From the NCBI RefSeq assembly GCF_900185645.1, contig NZ_FYAM01000004.1, forward strand, positions 1 through 64,000: 64,000 bases of DNA. Direction: 5' to 3'. Source of the stretch: Clostridium sp. BSD9I1. Its GTDB lineage: Bacteria > Bacillota > Clostridia > Clostridiales > Clostridiaceae. Positions 53,901 through 62,978 of the stretch are shown here, one piece after another. The position numbers were made by a program, and so were the translations under genes. Positions within the stretch are counted from its first letter, which is position 1, and every line of letters begins with the position of its first letter. The notes under the pieces are model-generated. The model had not been told where the DNA came from, did no database searches, and was given only the letters and a program-made list of their open reading frames with translations.

Positions 53901-55070
53901 ATGAGGGCTAAGAAGGCTATAATAGTTGGAGATGATAAGCAAATAAGCCCAGAAGTTGTGGGAATATCACATGGTGAGGTGCAAAAATATATAAGGGCTC
54001 ATCTAAGAAATATACCTAATAAAGAATGGTTTGATTTAAGTACAAGTTTATATGATACTGCACTCAGGGTGTTTCCTGATAGGGTAGTATTAAGGGAACA
54101 TTTTAGATCAGTACCAGAGATAATACAGTTTAGTAATAAGCTTTGTTATAATAACGAGATAACAACATTAAGGTTTGCTCATAAAAATGAAAAGTTTGAC
54201 CCACCTGTATGTGCAGTTAAGGTAAATGGGATTAGAGAAAAAAATAGACCTCTTAATATAATAGAGGCAGAAGCCATAGTAGATAGGATATGTAAAATAT
54301 GTAATGATAAAATATATAATGGAATGTCCATAGGGGTAATATCTCTACTTGGAGATGTGCAAACAGAATTTATACAAGCCCTTTTAAGAGATAAAATCGG
54401 TGAGGAAGAAATTCTTAAAAGAAAAATAGTATGTGGTGATGCTTATTCTTTCCAGGGAGATGAAAGAGATATAATGTTTCTCTCTATGGTAGTGGCTAAT
54501 AATGTAAAATACACTGTACTTAATCGTGAATCGGATATAAGACGATTTAATGTAGCTACAAGTAGGGCTAGAAATCAAATGTGGGTATTTCATTCTGTAG
54601 ATTTAGAAGATTTGAATAAGGAATGCGTAAGATATAAACTTTTAGATTATTGCAAAAACTATGAAAAGTATAAGAGAGAAGAAAAGGTCATAGATAATAT
54701 ATTTTATTCTACATTACAAAAAGACATATATGAAATATTGAAGAGTAAGGGATTTAATCCCTTATCAAATATACCGTTAGGGAATTATGCCATAGACTTA
54801 GTGCTAGAAAATGGACAGGATAAGGTGGCTATATTATGTCAAGATGAAAAGAGCGAGTATACCAGTAACTACCACGAATTTTACAATATGCAGCTGAAAC
54901 TAACGGAATGTGGGTGGAATGTTATAAAAGTAAGAGGAAGTAAGTTTTATAGATATCCAGATAAGATGATACCTGCATTATTAAAGAGGTTACAAGGTTT
55001 CACTATAACGAAAAACTCCTTAGAAGATACCAAGAAGTATATAAAACACGATGGCCTTAGAGTTGTGTAA
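50982..55070 (+). CDS. Very large SF1 (UPF1-like) helicase with C-terminal nuclease-like domain
   Basis: A 1362-residue protein. Walker A is GPPGTGKSHT (about residue 297). DESS in CDESSQSN (about 960) is motif II, GDDKQ motif III, EHFRSVPEII motif IV, QGDERDIMFLS motif V and TSRARNQMW motif VI. About 660 residues, mostly helical, separate motifs I and II, as in conflict-system helicases. The last about 110 residues (IDLVLENGQDK, AILCQDEKSEY, GWNVIKVRGSKF) resemble a PD-(D/E)xK restriction-type fold (MTES_1575-like), but the catalytic Glu position is Leu. ATG 50982 follows GGGGGT. It has its own promoter. Role unknown, perhaps anti-phage or nucleic-acid processing. Confidence 0.85.
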   Translation: MSLNTREKVRNVFNYLGNLKKSQEKRIRHIGEYERVFFEKELLSHTGCKISTDEGCILEISKADKELYSYFFNLHQQIENKSKNLEIILGKGLITWIKEKETIVHTMFSMPLELEFKVEKAIFYLKSKGNMEIDTSFLEGLNIHNYSKLVEIQEEVRSKNVKVSDLEYINTYYDPIINILSVDNDKEFKVCNEKVFKENIEVTSNVNVLNKIAIIVREYDLKIWNEEINHILEQIDKGYEIPKTIQALVTNEKIEHTDSEKDEWKDLEKDLLFPLPYNTEQKEIATRLLNNFGLVVQGPPGTGKSHTIANLICHLLAHGKSVLVTSETDRALKALKNMIPEEISSLCMSVIGNENKDMDNLENAVKNITDNLSINPVQLQQEIGVLRIKLNECKRNQDNIIDKLKYIWKNENATISYHGRDYSIMEISKWLKENEEEYSWIEDDINSHIKSPISESEFEEVIEFLNEVPNKEREMISKVLPILDKMPSYEELYNVFTKYKELKSNYDYNKKALEKWNISDNKRFDYEGLIQLLEEGYNKLNICEERELDSFVRDFNNSALLRDSSIDLLLRWKSYIKRISVIRKELSEHCITLPKEVDLSNLEKDFQIVFNELDKKGKISKWFALKNKSQKYVVDKCLVDGNPISDIYQATILKLYFEKRQIIKGVTKVWNSTFKSYKNICGISEKEEDLIKAERYIYKIENLCQWTNNIKPNIIKKFGAIVIPSDIDLNDREDLLNIKECCKSIKEVYELQEIEIFLDSIIRIMNSSDFTILCEALEKRDALKLQESFKEVERLRIIRNRLNGINEILYKIKGVCPRLYIKLTTEESLNMKSWNNAWKWKEWDSILKGVWKQNEEWLEGRLQEEKQKEKVLIRQLVYKETWFRQICSITEEGKRSLFSWLQAVKRIGKGTGKFVNDYIQIAQKEMENCKEAIPVWIMPLNRLLENVKLSDKQFDVIICDESSQSNIYTLCALMRAKKAIIVGDDKQISPEVVGISHGEVQKYIRAHLRNIPNKEWFDLSTSLYDTALRVFPDRVVLREHFRSVPEIIQFSNKLCYNNEITTLRFAHKNEKFDPPVCAVKVNGIREKNRPLNIIEAEAIVDRICKICNDKIYNGMSIGVISLLGDVQTEFIQALLRDKIGEEEILKRKIVCGDAYSFQGDERDIMFLSMVVANNVKYTVLNRESDIRRFNVATSRARNQMWVFHSVDLEDLNKECVRYKLLDYCKNYEKYKREEKVIDNIFYSTLQKDIYEILKSKGFNPLSNIPLGNYAIDLVLENGQDKVAILCQDEKSEYTSNYHEFYNMQLKLTECGWNVIKVRGSKFYRYPDKMIPALLKRLQGFTITKNSLEDTKKYIKHDGLRVV

Positions 55071-55103
55071 ATAGATTTTATAAAACTTTTACAGAATCAT
55101 AAA

Positions 55104-55172
55104 GAGAGGTTGTTCACAAATAAGTGCTTTGATTCATACTATAGAATTAAAGCACTTATTTACGGAGAGGTT
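55104..55172 (+). repeat. 18-bp hairpin flanked by 8-bp direct repeats, before manC
   Basis: AAATAAGTGCTTTGATTC (55118-55135) pairs with GAATTAAAGCACTTATTT (55144-55161) with one G-T pair. GAGAGGTT occurs on both sides (55104-55111 and 55165-55172), the right copy serving as the manC ribosome binding site. This looks like a small insertion with target duplication. Confidence 0.5.
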
Positions 55173-55175
55173 TTT

Positions 55176-56243
55176 GTGTTATATGCATTAATTTTAGCTG
55201 GTGGAAAAGGAACAAGGCTATATCCATTATCAAGGGAAAGTAATCCTAAGCAGTTTCTAAAAATAATAAATAATAAGAGCTTTTTAAGAAATACTGTAGA
55301 CAGGATAAAGCCTTTAGTAAATAAAGAGAATATATATGTAGTAACTAATGAGATATATTTAAATAAGGTGTATGAGGATTTGCCAGATATTAATAAAGAA
55401 AATATATTTGTAGAGCCTGCAAATAAAGAAACTGCAACTTGCATTGGACTTTCAGCAGTAAAGCTTTTAAAAAAAGATAAAGATGCAATAATGATGGTGC
55501 TTCCTTCAGACCATTATATAGAAAATGAAAAACTGTTTACAGATACTTTAAGTCAAGCTGTAGAAATTGTAGAAAGAAAAAGAGGGCTAGTTACAATTGG
55601 AGTTAAACCCACTCGACCTGAAACAGGATATGGTTATATAGAAATAGGTGAGAGAATTATTGGAGGAATACCTTCGTATAGGGTAGAGAGATTTTTAGAA
55701 AAGCCTAATTTAGAGGTGGCTAAAGATTTATTAATGAAAGGTACGTATTTGTGGAATAGCGGTATGTTTATTTGGAGAGCAGATATTTATCTTAGGGAAA
55801 TGGAAAAGTATTTACCTAAAATGTATAAAAGTATGATGAATATATATTCTGCATTAGATACCGAACAGGAAGACGAAGTGGTAAAGGAAGAATATAACTT
55901 AATTGATGGAATTTCAGTAGACTTTGGGATAATGCAAAAAACTAGGAAGGCATTTGTTATAAGATGTGAATTTGCCTGGGATGATATAGGCAACTTTATG
56001 TCACTTGCACGATTTTTAAAGAATTTCCGTGGAAATAATGTAAGCGGAAATATATACATGGATCAAAGTCAAGATTGTATAGTGCTTGGTGGAGAAAAAC
56101 TTGTTATAGGTTTTGGAGTAAAGGATTTAATAATAGTAGATGCTGGGGATGTACTGCTTGTAATGGATAAAAATAAGGATCAGGAGATAAAATATTTAGT
56201 AAGTGAACTGAAAAAAGATAATGAATTTAAACACTATATATAG
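55176..56243 (+). CDS. manC: Mannose-1-phosphate guanylyltransferase
   Basis: A 355-residue nucleotidyltransferase that makes GDP-mannose. LILAGGKGTRLYPLSRE is the pyrophosphorylase loop, VEPANKETATCIGLSA and VLPSDHYIEN follow, and VERFLEKPN and TYLWNSGMFIW match the GMP/ManC family. The start is GTG 55176 with GGAGAGG at 55164-55170; the longer ORF (55110) would run through a hairpin. It supplies GDP-mannose for surface glycans; no glycosyltransferase genes are adjacent. Confidence 0.9.
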   Translation: MLYALILAGGKGTRLYPLSRESNPKQFLKIINNKSFLRNTVDRIKPLVNKENIYVVTNEIYLNKVYEDLPDINKENIFVEPANKETATCIGLSAVKLLKKDKDAIMMVLPSDHYIENEKLFTDTLSQAVEIVERKRGLVTIGVKPTRPETGYGYIEIGERIIGGIPSYRVERFLEKPNLEVAKDLLMKGTYLWNSGMFIWRADIYLREMEKYLPKMYKSMMNIYSALDTEQEDEVVKEEYNLIDGISVDFGIMQKTRKAFVIRCEFAWDDIGNFMSLARFLKNFRGNNVSGNIYMDQSQDCIVLGGEKLVIGFGVKDLIIVDAGDVLLVMDKNKDQEIKYLVSELKKDNEFKHYI

Positions 56244-56252
56244 ATTTATTAT

Positions 56253-56305
56253 AAGGATCTTCTATAGGGGTAGTTTGATTATCATATAGAAGGTCTTTTA
56301 TGTTT
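56253..56305 (+). terminator. Intrinsic terminator of manC
   Basis: AAGGATCTTCTATA (56253-56266) pairs with TATAGAAGGTCTT (56285-56297) with wobbles, then TTTT. Confidence 0.6.
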
Positions 56306-56406
56306 TATTTCAAATTATAAAATTGTATATATTTTCATTTGATAAGAATAAAAAAAGTACACATACTAAGTATAATATAAAATTGAATATAAGGAGTGAT
56401 GGATAG

Positions 56407-57735
56407 ATGATAAAAAGAAGTTTTGTATCGCTCATAATAGTTATAATAAATTTATTAATTGTTATAAGTTTTTGGGGATGTTCATCTTTAAGTCACGTGG
56501 AGGATAAAGTATATCCTAAGATAGTTATAAATGACATAGATATGACAGGAAGGACAAAGAAAGAAGCCATAGAAATATTGGAAAGTAAGAGTATAGTTCC
56601 TGATAAACAGATAATAATAAATGCTAACAATAAAAAGTACATCTTAAATACAAAGGATTTAAAAAGTCATAATAATATTAAAGAAATAGTAGATAAGGCA
56701 TTTTCCTATGTTAGAGATTTAAGCCCAGCAAAGAAAGCAGAGTTGATAAAAAGTTCTAAGGAGAGAAAATTTAGTACTACAGAGACTTTCAATAAAGATA
56801 TAATAATTAACTTGTTGAATAAAATTGAAAAGGAAGTAAATCAAAAAGAAAAAAATGCTTCAGTAAAAGGTGTAAATTCAGGTAAGCTTATAATCAATAA
56901 CCATATTGCCGGAAGAAAATTAAATAAGGAAAAGCTACATAAAGATATCTTAACTGAAATAAAAAATAAAGATAATAGTATTATAAATGCAGAAGTTAAG
57001 GATATATCCCCGGCTATTACCAAGGCGCAGCTTTCAACAATGAATGCAATCATTTCATCTTATGAGACTAAATATAGCATAACTGAAGCAGAAAGGGTAT
57101 ATAATATAGGATTGGCAACAAGGGCTATAAGTGGTGCATTAATTATGCCAGGAGAAACCTTTAGTTTTAATAAAATAGTTGGTAAGAGAACAGCGGAAAG
57201 AGGCTATAAACAAGCACCAATTATTATAGACAACAAGCTAGAAAAAGGTGACGGTGGGGGGGTGTGTCAGGTATCTACTACACTTTATAATGCAATAATA
57301 AGATTAAACATTATGTCTTTAGAAAGAAGTAATCACACATTAGCTCCACTTTATATACAACCTGGATTTGATGCAACAGTTTCTGAGGCAATAGATTACA
57401 AATTTAAAAATACTTTAAAATATCCAATTTATATAGAAGGAATAATTTCTAAGGGTACAGTAAAATTTAATGTATATTCAAACTCTTCTTTAAATAATAT
57501 GAAGTATGATTTAGTAAATGAAATATACGAAAAAGCTATACCTAAAACTATATATAGAGAAGATCCAAATCTTAATTTAGGAATAAAAAAACAAGAACAA
57601 AAACCACACATAGGATATAAGGTAAAGGTGTATATTGTTGAAAAAAAATCTGGTAAAATAACAAACAAAAAGCTAATTTCAAATGATAATTATGATATGA
57701 CAAATGAAGTTATAAAGGTAGGAATAAAAAAATAA
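56407..57735 (+). CDS. VanW family protein with peptidoglycan-binding and G5-like regions
   Basis: A 442-residue exported protein. A hydrophobic N-terminus ends near FWGC, a weak lipobox, so it could be a lipoprotein or membrane-anchored. The middle (about 40-210) is a PG_binding_4-like region. The VanW segment reads GETFSFNKIVGKRTAERGYK, then DGGGVCQVSTTLYNAIIR. The C-terminal part (about 370-442) resembles G5. VanW proteins take part in envelope processes but their reaction is unknown. A terminator hairpin follows the stop. Confidence 0.88.
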   Translation: MIKRSFVSLIIVIINLLIVISFWGCSSLSHVEDKVYPKIVINDIDMTGRTKKEAIEILESKSIVPDKQIIINANNKKYILNTKDLKSHNNIKEIVDKAFSYVRDLSPAKKAELIKSSKERKFSTTETFNKDIIINLLNKIEKEVNQKEKNASVKGVNSGKLIINNHIAGRKLNKEKLHKDILTEIKNKDNSIINAEVKDISPAITKAQLSTMNAIISSYETKYSITEAERVYNIGLATRAISGALIMPGETFSFNKIVGKRTAERGYKQAPIIIDNKLEKGDGGGVCQVSTTLYNAIIRLNIMSLERSNHTLAPLYIQPGFDATVSEAIDYKFKNTLKYPIYIEGIISKGTVKFNVYSNSSLNNMKYDLVNEIYEKAIPKTIYREDPNLNLGIKKQEQKPHIGYKVKVYIVEKKSGKITNKKLISNDNYDMTNEVIKVGIKK

Positions 57736-57760
57736 CTAGCTGTCAAAGCTAGTTATTTTA
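57730..57760 (+). terminator. Intrinsic terminator after the VanW gene
   Basis: AAATAACTAGCT (57730-57741) pairs with AGCTAGTTATTT (57747-57758) and overlaps the stop codon. Confidence 0.75.
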
Positions 57761-57881
57761 TGTTATTATAATGGTTAAAATAAATTCATAAATTTTGTAA
57801 AATAATAATATTTAATTATGATATACTATATTTACATGAACTTATAGGATATAAGACATTATAGAGTATGGAGATGATGTT

Positions 57882-60215
57882 ATGAAATTGTGTTCAATAT
57901 GTCATAAAAATGTAGCCACGATATTTACTTCTAAAATAGAAGGAGGAAAGCCTCAAATAATGGGAGTCTGTATAGACTGTGCTAAAAAGATGGGCCTTCC
58001 AGCATTAAACCAACTTTTAGAATCTACAGGAATTAGTTCAGATGATATGGAGAGTTATACAGAGCAGTTAAATAGTATGCTTGAAAATGTAGATTTAAAT
58101 GAATTTGCTAATAATGATATGTTTAATAATATAATAAATAGTTTAACCGCAAGCAATGAAACATCTCTAGAGAAAAATGAAACAAAGGATGTATTTGAGA
58201 GTAATGAAATTAAGAATATGTTTAGGGGTTTTGAAGATGGCAAGGACTATGAATATGGTGAAAATAAAAGCAATATAAAGACGAAAAATAATGTATTTAA
58301 AAAGAAAAGAAATAACTTAGATAAGTATGGTATAAACCTTAATGAAAGAGCTAAGAATGGTGAGGTTGATCCTGTAATAGGAAGAAATGGGGAAATAGAT
58401 AGGGTAATTCAAATTCTTAATAGAAGAACTAAGAATAATCCTATACTTATAGGAGAACCTGGGGTAGGTAAAACTGCAATAGCAGAGGGATTAGCAGTTA
58501 GAATCTCTAAAAAGGAAGTTCCAGCAAAGCTATTTGATGCAGAGGTATATTTATTAGATCTTACAGCAGTAGTTGCAGGAACTCAATTTAGAGGACAATT
58601 TGAAGGAAGAATGAAAAGTATAATTGATGAAGCTAAGGAAGAAGGAAATATTATATTAGTTATAGATGAAATTCATAATATAATGGGGGCAGGAGAAGCT
58701 CAGGGAGGAGCTATAAATGCTGCTAATATATTAAAGCCCGCATTAGCCAGAGGTGAAATACAAGTTATTGGAGCAACTACTTTAGAGGAATACAGAAAAC
58801 ACATAGAAAAGGATTCAGCACTTGAAAGAAGATTTCAACCTGTACTCGTAGAAGAGCCAACTATAGAAGAAGCTATAGAAATACTAATGGGTATAAAGAA
58901 ATACTATGAAGATTATCATAAAGTTCATATAAGTAATGATGTTATAATTGAAGCTGTAAAACTTTCTGAAAGATATATAAACGATAGATATCTTCCTGAT
59001 AAAGCTATAGATGTAATTGATGAAGCTAGCTCTAGAGCAAACTTAAAAAATAAAGGTATTATGGAAGTAAAATCTTTAAAGGAAGAACTTCAAAAAATAC
59101 AACAAGAAATAATGAAAGAAGCTAGCAATGGAAATTATGAAAGGGCAGCTGAATATAAAACACAGGAGTTTAGAATTAAAGAAAAACTAAAGAAAATTGA
59201 AGATGAATGCAATAGTGCCGAGTTAACTATAGAAGACATAGCTTCTGTTATAGAGGCGTGGACAAAAATTCCAATTCATAAGGTAAAGGAAAACGAAGGA
59301 GAAAAATTATTAAACTTAGAAAATAAGCTTCATGAAAGAGTAATAGGGCAAGAAGAAGCTGTAAATGCTTTGGCAAAATCTATTAGAAGAAATAGACTAG
59401 GATTTAAGAAAAAGAAAAAACCTTCGTCTTTTATATTTGTAGGGCCTACAGGGGTAGGAAAGACAGAACTTGTAAAGGCATTGGCTTCTGAATTATTTGG
59501 AAGCGAGGAAGCGTTAATTAGAGTGGATATGTCTGAATATATGGAAAAGCATACTTCGTCAAAGCTTATAGGAGCACCTCCGGGATATGTTGGATATGAT
59601 GAGGGGGGCCAGCTTACAGAAAAAGTTAGAAGAAGGCCTTATTCTGTAGTGCTATTGGATGAAATAGAAAAGGCTCATCCAGATGTATTTAATATGTTAC
59701 TTCAAATATTGGATGATGGAAGGCTTACAGATGGTCAAGGAAGAACTGTATACTTCGATAATACGGTAATTATAATGACATCCAATGCAGGAACAAATTT
59801 TAAGGGAAGCAAAATAGGATTTGGCAGTAGTGATTATGAAGCTTTAGAGGTTCAGGTAAGAGATGCACTTAAAGACACTTTCAGACCAGAATTTTTAAAT
59901 AGGGTAGATGAAACAATAGTATTTAAACCGCTTGCAAAAGAAGAGTTATATAGAATAGTAGATTTAATGATTAAAGAGGTGGAAGAAGAGCTATTTGAAA
60001 AGAATATACAAATAAAGGTTAATCAGGATGTTAAAGATCTTATTCTTGAAAAGGGATATGATGAAAAATATGGAGCGAGACCTTTGAGAAGAGCAATTCA
60101 AAGATATTTAGAAGATGAGATAACAGAGGCTTATTTCCAAAAACGTATTAAGGAAGGCTCAACTATAGATCTAGGTGTAGAAAAAGATAAAATAATAATA
60201 AATAACGTTTTATAA
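57882..60215 (+). CDS. Clp protease ATP-binding subunit, ClpE-like (N-terminal zinc finger)
   Basis: A 777-residue AAA+ unfoldase. The N-terminus is a zinc finger (CSICHKN, CIDCAKK) rather than the Clp_N repeats of ClpC. A linker (about 45-145) leads to AAA domain 1 ([13 protein letters not shown], Walker [10 protein letters not shown], Walker B), a UVR-like middle segment, and AAA domain 2 ([43 protein letters not shown]). This fits ClpE, but ClpC-like proteins with a degenerate N-terminus are possible. No CtsR-type heptad repeat is visible upstream. It partners with ClpP. Confidence 0.9.
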   Translation: MKLCSICHKNVATIFTSKIEGGKPQIMGVCIDCAKKMGLPALNQLLESTGISSDDMESYTEQLNSMLENVDLNEFANNDMFNNIINSLTASNETSLEKNETKDVFESNEIKNMFRGFEDGKDYEYGENKSNIKTKNNVFKKKRNNLDKYGINLNERAKNGEVDPVIGRNGEIDRVIQILNRRTKNNPILIGEPGVGKTAIAEGLAVRISKKEVPAKLFDAEVYLLDLTAVVAGTQFRGQFEGRMKSIIDEAKEEGNIILVIDEIHNIMGAGEAQGGAINAANILKPALARGEIQVIGATTLEEYRKHIEKDSALERRFQPVLVEEPTIEEAIEILMGIKKYYEDYHKVHISNDVIIEAVKLSERYINDRYLPDKAIDVIDEASSRANLKNKGIMEVKSLKEELQKIQQEIMKEASNGNYERAAEYKTQEFRIKEKLKKIEDECNSAELTIEDIASVIEAWTKIPIHKVKENEGEKLLNLENKLHERVIGQEEAVNALAKSIRRNRLGFKKKKKPSSFIFVGPTGVGKTELVKALASELFGSEEALIRVDMSEYMEKHTSSKLIGAPPGYVGYDEGGQLTEKVRRRPYSVVLLDEIEKAHPDVFNMLLQILDDGRLTDGQGRTVYFDNTVIIMTSNAGTNFKGSKIGFGSSDYEALEVQVRDALKDTFRPEFLNRVDETIVFKPLAKEELYRIVDLMIKEVEEELFEKNIQIKVNQDVKDLILEKGYDEKYGARPLRRAIQRYLEDEITEAYFQKRIKEGSTIDLGVEKDKIIINNVL

Positions 60216-60227
60216 AATTTTTAGTTG

Positions 60228-60268
60228 AGTTTACAGCCTGGTATGTTAATACCAGGCTGTAAACTTTA
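60228..60268 (+). other. 17-bp perfect intercistronic hairpin
   Basis: AGTTTACAGCCTGGTAT (60228-60244) pairs with ATACCAGGCTGTAAACT (60249-60265) around GTTA, directly before the AAAGGAGG of the next gene. There is no T run, so it may be a weak terminator, an RNA-processing or stability element. Confidence 0.6.
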
Positions 60269-60284
60269 AAGGAGGATATTTGGC

Positions 60285-60890
60285 ATGAAGCTGTCAAGAG
60301 AATTTTATAATAGAGATACTTTAAAAGTAGCAAAGGGGCTCTTAGGAAAAAACTTAGTCACTGTTGAAAATAATATAATAACTTCAGGGAAGATTGTAGA
60401 AGTAGAAGCATATATGGGGCTAGAAGATAAGGCTGCTCACAGCTATGGTGGCCGTAGAACCAAAAGAGTGGAGGTTATGTATGGAAAACCTGGAGTTGCT
60501 TATGTGTATTTCATATATGGACTTTATTATTGTATGAATGTAGTAGCAAGGGAGGAAGGGATAGCTCAGGCAGTATTAATAAGAGCTGTTGAGCCTTTAC
60601 AAGGAAAAGAAATTATGAGTAAAAGAAGGTTTAACAAGAACTATGATGAACTAAAGAAAAGAGATATAATTAACTTAACCAGCGGCCCTTCTAAATTATG
60701 TATGGCTTTTAATATTGATAGGAGCATGAATGGTGAGGATTTATTAGGAGATAGGATATACATAGAAGAAGGTAACAAAGAAGAATTTGAAATTGGAGAA
60801 TCCTCTAGAATTGGGATTGATTATGCTGAGGAAGCTAAGCATTACCCTTGGAGATTTTTTGTTTCGGGAAATCCATATGTATCTAAATAA
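60285..60890 (+). CDS. DNA-3-methyladenine glycosylase (Mpg/AAG type)
   Basis: A 201-residue base-excision repair glycosylase. EAYMGLEDKAAHSYGGR, RVEVMYGKPGVAYVYFIYG and GLYYCMNVVARE are family motifs (the Glu of EAY is the catalytic residue). RIGIDYAEEAKHYPWRF near the C-terminus is typical. It follows the ClpE-like gene after a hairpin, AAAGGAGGATA just before the ATG. Confidence 0.93.
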   Translation: MKLSREFYNRDTLKVAKGLLGKNLVTVENNIITSGKIVEVEAYMGLEDKAAHSYGGRRTKRVEVMYGKPGVAYVYFIYGLYYCMNVVAREEGIAQAVLIRAVEPLQGKEIMSKRRFNKNYDELKKRDIINLTSGPSKLCMAFNIDRSMNGEDLLGDRIYIEEGNKEEFEIGESSRIGIDYAEEAKHYPWRFFVSGNPYVSK

Positions 60891-60959
60891 GTAAAATGTG
60901 GTAAAATTATAATATATTAAAATATTTAGTTTTTATAGATAAAGGGATGGGTGGAATTT

Positions 60960-62161
60960 ATGAATATACTGTATTATGATTGCTTTTCAGGAATCAGTGG
61001 AGATATGAATTTAGCGGCTATGATGGATTTAGGAGTTCCTAAAGAATATCTTGTAGAAGAACTTAAGAAACTTGATATAAATGATGAATATGAATTAAAT
61101 ATAACTAAGGAAGTTAAAAATGGAATATCAGGAACCAAGGTAAATGTGGATTTAAAGTCTCATCGCCATCATGATGAACATAATCACCATCATCATAGAA
61201 ATTTAAGGGATATAGAAGATATAATAAAAAATAGTGATCTTAAAGAGAAAGTAAAAAACTTAAGTTTAAATATATTTAAGATAGTAGCAGAAGCAGAAGC
61301 CAAAGTTCATGATAAGAAATTATATGAAGTTCATTTTCATGAAGTTGGAGCAACAGATTCTATTATAGATATTGTTGGAGCAGCAATATGCTGTGATTAC
61401 TTAGATGTGGAAGAAATATTTTGTTCTACTGTAGAGGTAGGTAGTGGATTTGTTCATTGCGCTCATGGAGTGCTGCCAATACCTGCGCCAGCCACGGTAG
61501 AAATACTTAAGGATGTACCAATAAGAAAGGGAAGTGTGCCTTTTGAAGCAACTACCCCAACTGGAGCTGCCATATTAAAAGCTTTAGTAAAACAGTTTAC
61601 AGATAGAGAGGAATTTAAGATATTAAAGGTTGGTTATGGCATAGGATACAAGGATTTTGATAAAATACCTAATGTACTTAGAGTATTTATTGCTGAAAAG
61701 GAAGAAAAAAAAAACAGTGTTTTGTAACTGAATGTAATATAGACGATATGAGTTCAGAGATTTATCCATATGTAATAGATAGGCTTTTAAGCTCTGGAGC
61801 TCAAGATGTATATTTAACTCCTATAGTTATGAAAAAGGGAAGACCAGCTATAAAGCTATCTGTATTACATACAGAAGAAAAAGAAAAAAGTATCACAGAT
61901 ATATTGTTTAATGAAACAACAACTATAGGATTTAGAAAATACAAGGTAGAAAAGAGTATCTTAGATAGAGATATAAAAAGTATAAGCACTTCTTATGGAG
62001 AAATAAAAGTAAAAGCATGTTATATTGATGGAGATTTAGTTAAATACAAGCCTGAATTTGAGGATATAAAAGCAATTGCTTTAGAGAGAAGTATACCTTT
62101 TATAACATTATACGAGGATATAAAAATGGAAATAGAAAATTTGAAAGTATGGGGTGAATAA
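60960..62161 (+). CDS. larC: Nickel-pincer cofactor nickel insertion protein, larC1-larC2 with frameshift
   Basis: LarC is split into two overlapping reading frames. Frame 1 (60960-61727) holds the N-terminal half with CFSGISGDMN, the His-rich nickel-binding SHRHHDEHNHHHHR (about residues 60-75) and FHEVGATDSIIDIVGA; it ends EEKKNSVL. Frame 2 continues from the A run with KKKQCFVTECNIDDMSSEI and runs to 62161. A -1 shift on AAAAAAAAAA (61705-61714) joins the two into a protein of about 400 residues, the usual length. The same split with programmed frameshift is known in lactobacilli. LarC inserts nickel into the pincer cofactor. ATG 60960 chosen; GTG 60951 possible. Confidence 0.88.
61705..61714 (+). 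promoter_or_regulatory. A10 slippery site in larC (-1 frameshift)
   Basis: Ten consecutive A's, then CAGTGTTTTG and a TAA stop in the zero frame (61725-61727). The -1 frame is open with LarC-like sequence on the far side. Confidence 0.75.
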
Positions 62162-62162
62162 A

Positions 62163-62978
62163 TTGTATAATGAGAAGTATGAAGACCTTAAAAACTATAT
62201 AAAATCTCTTAAAAAGATTACAGTTGCCTTTTCTGGAGGAGTAGATAGTACTTTTTTATTAAAGGTTTGCCAAGATGCAATAGGTAAGGACGTTATTGCC
62301 ATAACTGTAAAGGCACCATATATACCTGATAGAGAAATAAAAGAAGTAGAAAGTATAATAAAAGAGTTAAAAATAGAACATTATTTCTTAGAGTTTCCTA
62401 TGCTAGAAGAGATAAAGTATAATCCTGAAGATAGGTGCTATATATGCAAGACACATGTATTTAGTAAAATAAAAGAATTTTCAAATAGAATGGGAATAGA
62501 TTATGTAGTGGATGGAAGCAATCTAGATGATACAAAGGATTATAGACCAGGGATGAGAGCCCTTAAGGAACTTAATATAAAAAGTCCATTATTAGAATGT
62601 AAACTTACTAAAAAGGATATAAGAGAAATATCTAAAGAATTAGGGCTTATTACTTGGGACAAGCCATCCTATGCTTGTTTATTATCTAGGATTCCTTATG
62701 GGGAAGAAATAAAATTAGAAGAGCTTAATAAAATTGAAAAGGGAGAAAATTATTTAGCTGAAGCTGGTTTTAAGGGTGCACGTATAAGAAGTTATGGAGA
62801 TTTAGCTCGTATAGAAGTATATAGTGAACAAATAAATAACCTTTTAGATAAGGACGTAAGAAAAAGTATAATAGAAGGTTTAAAGAATGTAGGTTATAAA
62901 TATGTGACATTAGATTTAGAAGGATATAGAACAGGAAGTATGAATGTAAATATAAAAGGTGGCATGGATAATGAATGA
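62163..62978 (+). CDS. larE: ATP-dependent sacrificial sulfur transferase LarE
   Basis: A 271-residue PP-loop ATPase that moves sulfur from its own Cys to the pincer precursor. AFSGGVDSTFLLKV is the PP-loop, RCYICKTHVFSKIKEF and GSNLDDTKDYRPGMRA follow, and SYACLLSRIPYG carries the sulfur-donating Cys. Start TTG 62163 with GGGGTGA is preferred; GTG 62154 would overlap larC. It overlaps larB by 8 bases. larA is not in the window. Confidence 0.93.
   Translation: MYNEKYEDLKNYIKSLKKITVAFSGGVDSTFLLKVCQDAIGKDVIAITVKAPYIPDREIKEVESIIKELKIEHYFLEFPMLEEIKYNPEDRCYICKTHVFSKIKEFSNRMGIDYVVDGSNLDDTKDYRPGMRALKELNIKSPLLECKLTKKDIREISKELGLITWDKPSYACLLSRIPYGEEIKLEELNKIEKGENYLAEAGFKGARIRSYGDLARIEVYSEQINNLLDKDVRKSIIEGLKNVGYKYVTLDLEGYRTGSMNVNIKGGMDNE

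Noticed and set aside
60960-62161. larC as a broken pseudogene
   Set aside because: The two frames overlap around a slippery A run, larE and larB downstream are intact, and the same split is known to be productive in other bacteria.
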